Both the position numbers and the translations under genes were made by a program. The notes beneath the pieces are model-generated. The model made no database searches. It was not told where the DNA came from and worked only from the letters and a program-made list of their open reading frames with translations. From positions 1-12,375 of the forward strand of contig JAPLEC010000138.1 of assembly GCA_026391515.1 (NCBI GenBank): DNA of 12,375 nucleotides, given 5' to 3'. Of this stretch, positions 7,386-12,375 are shown one piece after another; positions within the stretch are counted from its first letter, which is position 1, and every line of letters starts with the position of its first letter. The DNA comes from Bacteroidia bacterium. Lineage in GTDB: Bacteria > Bacteroidota > Bacteroidia > Bacteroidales > VadinHA17.

Positions 7386-7430
7386 CCCTGCCCCCCTCCG
7401 CTGTAGCGGGACAGGCTCTCAAGGGGGGAA
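7386..7430 (+). repeat. Intergenic palindromic repeat, copy 2 of the TCCGC...GCGGA family
   Basis: It lies in the 126-base gap between the membrane protein and amgK. The outer arms CCCCCC (7391-7396) and GGGGGG (7423-7428) can pair, and inside is a perfect hairpin CCGCT-GT-AGCGG (7398-7409). The right half matches the copy at 2717-2735. CTTTTGT repeats (7438-7452) follow and run up to the stop codon of the membrane protein gene. Confidence 0.65.
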
Positions 7431-7452
7431 TTAAAATCTTTTGTCTTTTGTC

Positions 7453-8562
7453 TTACAATCTGATATAGACCTTCTTTCTGTAGAGTATCAGCGCTACCAG
7501 CCATATAATCAGCATCTGGATTATAGCAAACATGAGGCTTCCATTGATATTACCCAGAACAGGAACACAAACCCGTTCATAAAACCATCCGTAGAGACTA
7601 ATTTTTTCTCCGCCTGAAGGGATCTGAATGAACAACAACAGCTCCGTCCAGATGCCTGCAAGAAAATATGAAAAGAGTGCATTTGTTCCGAACACCATAA
7701 AAAAGGTGCCCCATTTCTGAAACTTAAGCACGTCAGAAATCAGGTAAATCAAAGCCAGGACTCCCATTGCAATTCCTGCTGTATAAAGAACATAAGAGCT
7801 GGTCCAAAGCGGCTTATTTATCGGGAACAGCATGCCCCACAAGAGACCAAGTCCAACAGACGCTGCTCCTATTAAAAGAAGCTTGACGACAGTTTTTCCG
7901 TTTGCTGATCCTTTGCCAATGATCTCGGCTATATAAAAACCGATTACAACCGAACATGCTGATGGTATTGCGCTCAATAATCCTTCAGGATCGAAGGGGA
8001 TGCCGAATCCTTTGTAGAGATGATCTTTCCCCAGAATAGCTATATCGACCTTACGTACAAGGTTATCCACAAGGCTATAAGGTTCTGTTCCTCCAAAGAA
8101 GCCCAGCAGTGCCCAGTAAAAAAGTAAAAGAACCGCAATTACAATCCATAAATATTCACGTCTGACCATCAGACAAATAAGTGCTCCTATCCCATAAGCA
8201 AGTGCAATCCGTTGCAGAACTCCCATAATCCTGAGCGTCGAATAATCCATTTTGAAATAAGGGAATATTGAAAGAAACAGGCCGAGCGCAAAGATTGTAA
8301 TGGTCCTTCTGAAAATCCTTAAAAGTGAACTACCATTGATTTCAAAGCCATATTTCCTGAGCGAATACCACATGGATACTCCTACGATGAACAGGAAAAA
8401 GGGAAAAACAAGATCGGTCGGCGTGCAGCCGTTCCATGCGGAGTGACGTAACGGCGGATAAACATGATCCCAGCTTCCGGGAGTATTCACAATTATCATG
8501 AATGCAACTGTCATTCCCCTCAGAATATCGAGCGAAACTAATCTGGATGTGGATTTAGCCAT
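7453..8562 (-). CDS. HGSNAT/NagX-like multi-pass membrane acyltransferase-fold protein (DUF5009/COG4299)
   Basis: A 369-residue integral inner-membrane protein with about nine or ten hydrophobic helices. The N-terminus has the family signature SLDILRGMTV (residues 10-19) and then HSAWNGCTPTDLVFPFFLF at 40-58, with the conserved His-Ser-x-Trp and Asp. The human relative HGSNAT moves acetyl groups across the lysosomal membrane to terminal glucosamine; bacterial relatives called NagX occur in GlcNAc-use operons, where a transport role has been proposed. Here it is divergent from a secreted GlcNAc-releasing enzyme and upstream of an amino-sugar kinase, so a role in acetylation or uptake of amino sugars at the membrane is likely but unproven. 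The C-terminus is short and basic (YRKKVYIRL), as expected at the cytoplasmic face. Confidence 0.85.
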   Translation of the reverse strand: MAKSTSRLVSLDILRGMTVAFMIIVNTPGSWDHVYPPLRHSAWNGCTPTDLVFPFFLFIVGVSMWYSLRKYGFEINGSSLLRIFRRTITIFALGLFLSIFPYFKMDYSTLRIMGVLQRIALAYGIGALICLMVRREYLWIVIAVLLLFYWALLGFFGGTEPYSLVDNLVRKVDIAILGKDHLYKGFGIPFDPEGLLSAIPSACSVVIGFYIAEIIGKGSANGKTVVKLLLIGAASVGLGLLWGMLFPINKPLWTSSYVLYTAGIAMGVLALIYLISDVLKFQKWGTFFMVFGTNALFSYFLAGIWTELLLFIQIPSGGEKISLYGWFYERVCVPVLGNINGSLMFAIIQMLIIWLVALILYRKKVYIRL

Positions 8563-8610
8563 TTTCAGAAAATTGAATGGTAAATTTAATAATTTAAGTG
8601 AACTTTTGCT

Positions 8611-8680
8611 TCCCGCTGATCACGCAGATATTCACAGATTGAAATTCAATTATCTCCGCCAATCTTCGTAATCTGCGGGA
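8611..8680. repeat. Long imperfect inverted repeat between the divergent genes
   Basis: 8611-8630 (TCCCGCTGATCACGCAGATA) pairs with 8661-8680 (ending AATCTGCGGGA) at 16 of 20 positions, around a 30-base centre that itself contains the perfect palindrome TTGAAATTCAA. Variants of this CGCAGATTA/CTGCGGGA element are, to my recollection, common intergenic repeats in Bacteroidota. It sits between the two divergent starts and just upstream of the candidate promoter at 8691, so it could also affect expression. Confidence 0.7.
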
Positions 8681-8690
8681 AAATATTTCT

Positions 8691-8698
8691 TACATTTG
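8691..8698 (+). promoter_or_regulatory. Candidate -7 promoter element for the GH3 fusion gene
   Basis: TACATTTG matches TAnnTTTG, 42 bases before the ATG at 8741. Start would be near 8704. The -33 region is not a clear TTG and falls inside the inverted repeat at 8661-8680. Confidence 0.45.
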
Positions 8699-8740
8699 AT
8701 ATTATAAATAAAATTGAATCAAGCTAATCAATTATAATTC

Positions 8741-11689
8741 ATGCAGTTAAAAAGAGCATCCTTATTCCTGACTTTTCTTTTATTCTTTTTTGTATTCGTC
8801 GAAGGACAAAAAGCTGATCCTCCATTTCTTAAGTACATGAATCATCCATGGGTTGATTCGGTAATGAATTCTTTAACCCCCGATCAGCGTATTTCTCAAT
8901 GTATCTGGATTGCCTGTTGGTCTGATAAAGATGTTTCTCATGAAGTTGATATAGCTGAAAAAATCAAGAATTACGGCATCGGCGGAATTATTTTCTTCCA
9001 GGGAAGCGCCGAAAAACAGGTTGAGCTTACAAACTATTATCAGAAAATCTCAAAGGTGCCTCTGCTTATTGCGATGGATGCAGAATGGGGTGTCGGGATG
9101 AGACTTGAGGCGATCGAAAAATTTCCTTACCAGATGACTCTGGGTGCTATTAAAAACGATTCCCTTATCTATTTCTTTGGGGAAAAAGTGGCTGAACAAT
9201 GCAGACGCACAGGCGTTGATATAAATCTTGCGCCTGTAGCTGATATAAATAATAATCCTTCAAATCCGGTAATAAATTACAGATCATTCGGTGAAAACAG
9301 GGAAAATGTCACCGCTAAATCTTTTATGTATGTTACTGGTTTACAGAATAATGGAGTGATAGCCACCGCAAAACACTTTCCCGGACATGGTGATACTGAT
9401 GTTGATTCCCATTCAGATCTTCCAGTTATAAAACATTCACTGCAGAGACTCGACAGCATTGAACTCTATCCTTTTGTGAGACTAATAAATGAAGGGATCG
9501 GATGTGTAATGACTGCCCATCTTAGTCTCCCGGCACTCGATACTACAAGTCATCTCCCTTCATCATTATCGCCTTTAATTATAAAAAATCTTCTCAGGAA
9601 CCGTCTGGGCTTTACAGGACTGATAGTTACCGATGCAATGAATATGCAGGGAGTCACAAAATATTTCAAACCGGGTGAGGCTGAAGCGAGGGCATTTGAA
9701 GCAGGGAATGATGTTCTTGAGTTTGTTCCTGATGTTGAAGCTGCCATCAGGGAAATAAATAAGTATGTTGCTGCGAAAAAAATCACTAAGGAAGAGATCG
9801 ATATGAAATGCAGAAGAGTCCTGGCTGTGAAATACTGGTCAGGTCTTAATAAACTTCAGGCAATAAATAACAAGAATATTAATGATGAGCTTAATTCCGG
9901 AGCTTCTAAGGCATTGATCCGTAACCTTTATGCAAATGCACTGACATTGCTGATTAATGAACAGAATATCCTTCCGGTTCGTAATCTTGATAAGATAAAA
10001 ATAGCCACTGTCGCCATTAATAAGGACGAAACAACACTGTTTCAACAGAGAATCTCAAAATATCTGCCTGCTGATAATTTCTTCATCAGACCTGAAAATT
10101 CAGAAGCTGTGGCTGAATTATTTAAAAAGCTTCCTGATTATGATCTGGTAATAGCCGGGGTATATGAAACTGATCAGCAACCAAATAAAGGATTTGGAAT
10201 TACTCCGGAATTGATTCAGTTCCTTGGGAATCTAATTGAAAAAAACAAAGTAGTCATTACATATTTTGGTAATCCTTATGCAATTGACAGAATCAAATCA
10301 CTGAGAGATGCCGGCGGGCTGCTGCTGGCCTACCAGGAAAATGATTATACTGAAGATCTTTCAGCACAGCTGATCTTCGGAGGAATCGGAGCCAGGGGAT
10401 CTCTTCCTGTGACAATAAACGAAAAATGGCTGTACGACTTCGGAATAATCACTCCGGGAAACATCAGGATGCAATATGGATTGCCTGAGAGTGCAGGAAT
10501 ATCATCAGAAATCCTTGAAAAAAGAATTGATTCACTTGTAAACATCGGATTGACTAAAAAGGCATTCCCCGGTTGTGAGGTAATGGTTGCCAGAAAAGGA
10601 ATAGTGGTATTCCAGAAAACCTATGGTTATCAGACTTATGAAAACAGGATATCAGTTCAGGAAGATGATCTCTTTGATCTGGCATCTGTTACAAAAGTCT
10701 CGGCAACTCTTCCCGGATTAATGCGTCTCGAAACTGATGGGAAGTTTTCGACTGATAAAACTCTTGGTGAGTATCTCCCCTTCTTCATGAAGTCGAATAA
10801 GGGCGATCTTAAAATGGCAGAGATACTGACACATCAGGCCGGACTGAAAGCATGGATTCCATATTGGAAAGAGACTGTTAAAGCAGATGGAGAGTTCAAA
10901 AGGCACATATATGATTCAGAGTTATCAGATAAATATCCTTTGAAAGTCGCTGATGGATTGTACATTACAGACAAGTACAGGAAAAAGATCTATAAGGAAA
11001 TTAAGAAATCTCCCCTCACTGAAAAGAAATATCTCTATTCAGATCTTGGCTTTATAATAATGCCGGAAATTATTCAAAATTTAGCAAGTGAAAAATGGTA
11101 CGACTTTGTCACTGATACCATTTATCATAAGCTGGGTGCATATGATATAGGATTCAATCCCCGGTTCAAATATCCTTTAAGCCGAATTGTTCCGACTGAA
11201 TACGACTCACTGTTCCGCAAACAGCTTCTTCATGGAACTGTCCATGATGAAGGAGCTGCTATGCTTGGCGGTATTTCAGGACATGCAGGATTATTTTCAA
11301 CTGCCAACGATCTGATGAAATTGCTGGAAATGTGCCGCCGTATGGGAGAATATGGCGGAGAGCAGATTATCGGAAAGGAAGTTATGGAGAAATATACAAA
11401 GGTGCAATTTCCTGAAAATAATAATCGTCGCGGGCTTGGATTTGATAAACCATTGCTGAATAATTCAGATCTCTCACAGAAGGATGCTTATCCTGCAAAA
11501 AGTGCATCTCCTTCAAGCTTCGGACACTCGGGATATACAGGGACATTCGTCTGGGTTGACCCGGAATATGAACTAAGCTATATCTTCCTGAGCAACAGGG
11601 TTTATCCTACAAGGAACAATAATTTAATAACTGAATTGAATATCAAGTCAGATATCCTCCAGGCAATCTATGATTCAATAATAAAATAG
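8741..11689 (+). CDS. Secreted NagZ-type GH3 beta-N-acetylglucosaminidase fused to an AmiE/beta-lactamase-fold serine hydrolase
   Basis: A 982-residue exported enzyme. Residues 1-22 are a signal peptide (MQLKRA, then a Phe/Leu-rich core, likely cut near EG|Q). Residues about 35-370 are the GH3 barrel with the NagZ signature KHFPGHGDTDVDSH (211-224): the Asp-Ser-His dyad D222/H224 is intact, and the nucleophile is D298 in LIVTDAMNM. Residues about 385-575 resemble the GH3 second domain. Residues about 595-980 are a class C beta-lactamase-fold hydrolase with S649-x-x-K652 (SVTK), Y766-S-D768 and H929-S-G931, all three motifs present. In Bacillus subtilis, NagZ removes GlcNAc from muropeptides and the separate beta-lactamase-fold AmiE then cuts MurNAc from L-Ala; here both appear in one polypeptide. 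The serine domain could instead be a D-aminopeptidase or esterase. It is divergent from the NagX-like gene and followed by a terminator. Confidence 0.92.
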   Translation: MQLKRASLFLTFLLFFFVFVEGQKADPPFLKYMNHPWVDSVMNSLTPDQRISQCIWIACWSDKDVSHEVDIAEKIKNYGIGGIIFFQGSAEKQVELTNYYQKISKVPLLIAMDAEWGVGMRLEAIEKFPYQMTLGAIKNDSLIYFFGEKVAEQCRRTGVDINLAPVADINNNPSNPVINYRSFGENRENVTAKSFMYVTGLQNNGVIATAKHFPGHGDTDVDSHSDLPVIKHSLQRLDSIELYPFVRLINEGIGCVMTAHLSLPALDTTSHLPSSLSPLIIKNLLRNRLGFTGLIVTDAMNMQGVTKYFKPGEAEARAFEAGNDVLEFVPDVEAAIREINKYVAAKKITKEEIDMKCRRVLAVKYWSGLNKLQAINNKNINDELNSGASKALIRNLYANALTLLINEQNILPVRNLDKIKIATVAINKDETTLFQQRISKYLPADNFFIRPENSEAVAELFKKLPDYDLVIAGVYETDQQPNKGFGITPELIQFLGNLIEKNKVVITYFGNPYAIDRIKSLRDAGGLLLAYQENDYTEDLSAQLIFGGIGARGSLPVTINEKWLYDFGIITPGNIRMQYGLPESAGISSEILEKRIDSLVNIGLTKKAFPGCEVMVARKGIVVFQKTYGYQTYENRISVQEDDLFDLASVTKVSATLPGLMRLETDGKFSTDKTLGEYLPFFMKSNKGDLKMAEILTHQAGLKAWIPYWKETVKADGEFKRHIYDSELSDKYPLKVADGLYITDKYRKKIYKEIKKSPLTEKKYLYSDLGFIIMPEIIQNLASEKWYDFVTDTIYHKLGAYDIGFNPRFKYPLSRIVPTEYDSLFRKQLLHGTVHDEGAAMLGGISGHAGLFSTANDLMKLLEMCRRMGEYGGEQIIGKEVMEKYTKVQFPENNNRRGLGFDKPLLNNSDLSQKDAYPAKSASPSSFGHSGYTGTFVWVDPEYELSYIFLSNRVYPTRNNNLITELNIKSDILQAIYDSIIK

Positions 11690-11718
11690 GGAAAAACTAA
11701 GAACTTACAAAGAGTACT

Positions 11719-11764
11719 ACAGAGTTACACAGAGAATAACCTCTGTGGCTCTCTGTGCTTTTTT
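11719..11764 (+). terminator. Repeat-derived intrinsic terminator of the GH3 fusion gene
   Basis: CACAGAG (11728-11734) pairs perfectly with CTCTGTG (11741-11747) around AATAAC; an outer ACAGAG (11719-11724) pairs with CTCTGT (11751-11756). Six T follow (11759-11764). It lies 30 bases past the GH3 stop. The arms belong to a repeat: CTCTGTGGAACTCTGT at 11792-11807 is the reverse complement of 11719-11734 with one mismatch, so a larger alternative fold exists. Confidence 0.7.
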
Positions 11765-11765
11765 A

Positions 11766-11791
11766 TCCGCTGAAGCCTGGGCGAAGGCGGA
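11766..11791 (-). repeat. Intergenic palindromic repeat, copy 3 of the TCCGC...GCGGA family
   Basis: TCCGC (11766-11770) pairs with GCGGA (11787-11791). Read on the minus strand it aligns over 26 bases with the copy at 2695-2720 (about 18 matches; TTCGCC and GCT cores shared; one stem pair, positions 4/23, differs by compensatory change). It is nested between arms of the CACAGAG repeat. Confidence 0.6.
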
Positions 11792-11815
11792 CTCTGTGGA
11801 ACTCTGTGTAATTAT

Positions 11816-11882
11816 TTATTTAGATGTTTCACTAATTTCTGTTTCCATATCGATACTATCTCTCACTTTTAATTCTTCAGTA
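11816..11882 (-). pseudogene. Second, orphan copy of the GH28 C-terminal coding end
   Basis: On the minus strand this encodes TEELKVRDSIDMETEISETSK and a TAA stop (11816-11818). It parallels the C-terminus of the GH28 gene just upstream (GELKVTDSIDMDTVV). At base level 11844-11882 and 11963-12001 agree at 35 of 39 positions, in the same orientation, 119 bases apart and therefore in different frames. It has no start of its own. It is either the displaced original end of the GH28 gene or the last remnant of a deleted paralogue. Confidence 0.65.
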
Positions 11883-11886
11883 TTCC

Positions 11887-11912
11887 GCTGGCGCGGATTT
11901 GTAATCCGTGCC
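11887..11912 (+). repeat. REP-like hairpin 1
   Basis: A GCT head is followed by a 10-bp stem (GGCGCGGATT / AATCCGTGCC, one G-T wobble) with a TGT loop. It is an inverted partner of the element at 11924-11949, separated by 11 bases; 21 of 26 positions agree. A short head plus a palindrome, arranged as a facing pair, resembles REP/BIME elements mobilised by RAYT (TnpA-REP) transposases. No such transposase is in the window. Confidence 0.7.
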
Positions 11913-11923
11913 ATTTGTCTCCT

Positions 11924-11949
11924 GGTACCGGTTACAAACCGGCGCCAGC
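11924..11949 (-). repeat. REP-like hairpin 2, overlapping the GH28 stop codon
   Basis: Read on the minus strand it has the same GCTGGCGC head and TGT loop as hairpin 1. Two stem pairs differ by compensatory change (G-C to C-G, A-T to G-C), one pair is a C/A mismatch and the G-T wobble is kept. The GH28 reading frame enters this element and stops at the TAA just after its TGT loop, so the last GH28 residues (AGAGL) are encoded by the repeat. Confidence 0.7.
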
Positions 11950-12375
11950 GTTAACAACCGTATCCATATCGATACTATCCGTCACTTTTAATTCTCCCGT
12001 ACCTGAACTTTTTATGGAAACATTTTTAAATCTCCATCCTTTGGCAAAAGCAATCTCGCCGGGATTCCTTGCTTCAACATTAATGTCAGTTAAAAAATAG
12101 TTTTCTATTGGCGACTCTTTCATACCCGAAATTGATACAGCCGATCCTCTCACTGTACCTGAGAAATTCCACATATGTACATTTTTAAAATGAGGAGTTC
12201 CCTGTTCAGGGGTCACTTTCTGAAGCATTACTTTCCAGTGTGAGGGAATACTATCGTATGAGAATTCTTTCGGAAGCGTTGAATAGCTGTAGCTCGGGTT
12301 CCAGTCCATTGTGGCCCGGAGCATCGTCCCGACATTATTCATCGTAATATCATGAATATAAATGTTTTCTACAGT
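11932..12375 (-). CDS. C-terminal part of a GH28 family (polygalacturonase-like) glycoside hydrolase; 5' end outside the window
   Basis: The frame is open to the window edge (TVENIYIHDIT before the first internal Met), so the gene begins beyond 12375 and only about 147 residues are visible. The sequence shows the repeated short strands of a right-handed parallel beta-helix: VENIYIHDITMNNV, HFKNVHMWNFSGTV, IENYFLTDINVEA, WRFKNVSIKSS. This spacing and the SGMKESPIEN turn are typical of the C-terminal coils of Bacteroidota GH28 enzymes, which cleave galacturonan in pectin in the periplasm or outside the cell. Catalytic residues would lie upstream and cannot be checked. The C-terminus is abnormal: after SIDMDTVV it reads NAGAGL from a REP-like element that also supplies the stop. 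Another beta-helix family is possible. Confidence 0.75.
   Translation of the reverse strand, partial: TVENIYIHDITMNNVGTMLRATMDWNPSYSYSTLPKEFSYDSIPSHWKVMLQKVTPEQGTPHFKNVHMWNFSGTVRGSAVSISGMKESPIENYFLTDINVEARNPGEIAFAKGWRFKNVSIKSSGTGELKVTDSIDMDTVVNAGAGL
11963..12001 (-). repeat. Direct repeat copy inside the GH28 gene (partner of 11844-11882)
   Basis: 35 of 39 bases match the downstream copy; the mismatches fall at 11861/11980, 11862/11981, 11877/11996 and 11879/11998. The two copies bracket the REP pair: 3 bases separate the outer copy from hairpin 1 and 13 bases separate this copy from hairpin 2. Confidence 0.8.

Noticed and set aside
7437..7454. CTTTTGT microsatellite, echoed by AAAGACAAAAG near position 12-21 and CTTTGTCTTTT near 7369
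   Set aside because: Low-complexity sequence with only two to three units each; no structure or function can be supported.
11719..11811. CRISPR array
   Set aside because: The repeated CTCTGTG/CACAGAG arms occur in both orientations at unequal spacing with no uniform spacers; this is a palindromic intergenic repeat.
11844..12001. Diversity-generating retroelement (template and variable repeat at a gene 3' end beside a hairpin)
   Set aside because: The repeats are only 39 bases, the four mismatches are not confined to adenines of one copy, and no reverse transcriptase or accessory gene is present.

Overview
The window looks like a piece of a low-GC Bacteroidota chromosome, probably an environmental Bacteroidales/Marinilabiliales-type organism. 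The support is indirect but consistent. Several genes are preceded by TAnnTTTG, the Bacteroidota -7 promoter element, and Shine-Dalgarno sites are weak or absent. Spermidine synthesis uses the carboxyspermidine route. There is a fused secreted GH3/serine-hydrolase enzyme, an HGSNAT-like membrane protein and a GH28 pectinase. I see no phage, plasmid, CRISPR, rRNA or tRNA gene.

Layout, left to right. 1-271 has no gene; it holds a hairpin and the terminator of the first gene. Next come a small secreted Ala/Pro/Lys-rich protein of unknown function (-), and a short-chain dehydrogenase (+) that converges on a polyamine pair (-): carboxyspermidine dehydrogenase followed by carboxynorspermidine decarboxylase (nspC). 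Divergent from these is a broken trkH potassium-transporter gene (+), missing an internal block plus frame. It converges on a tightly coupled amgK-murU-like pair (-), with an HGSNAT/NagX-like multi-pass membrane protein (-) upstream. Divergent from that is a 982-residue secreted enzyme (+) combining a NagZ-type GH3 N-acetylglucosaminidase with an AmiE-like serine hydrolase. The right end is the 3' part of a GH28 gene (-) running out of the window.

Functionally, 5571-11689 reads as a muropeptide salvage island. The secreted fusion enzyme could remove GlcNAc and then split MurNAc from peptide. The membrane protein could handle amino sugars at the inner membrane. The AmgK-like kinase and MurU-like uridylyltransferase could return MurNAc to UDP-MurNAc. 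The individual family calls are good; the joint pathway is inference.

The intergenic DNA is unusually busy. At least four palindromic repeat families sit between genes: TCCGC...GCGGA, CACAGAG, TCCCGC...GCGGGA, and a REP-like GCTGGCGC hairpin. The most interesting spot is 11816-12001. There, two REP-like hairpins face each other with compensatory base changes, one supplies the stop codon of the GH28 gene, and the pair is flanked by two diverged copies of the GH28 C-terminal coding sequence.
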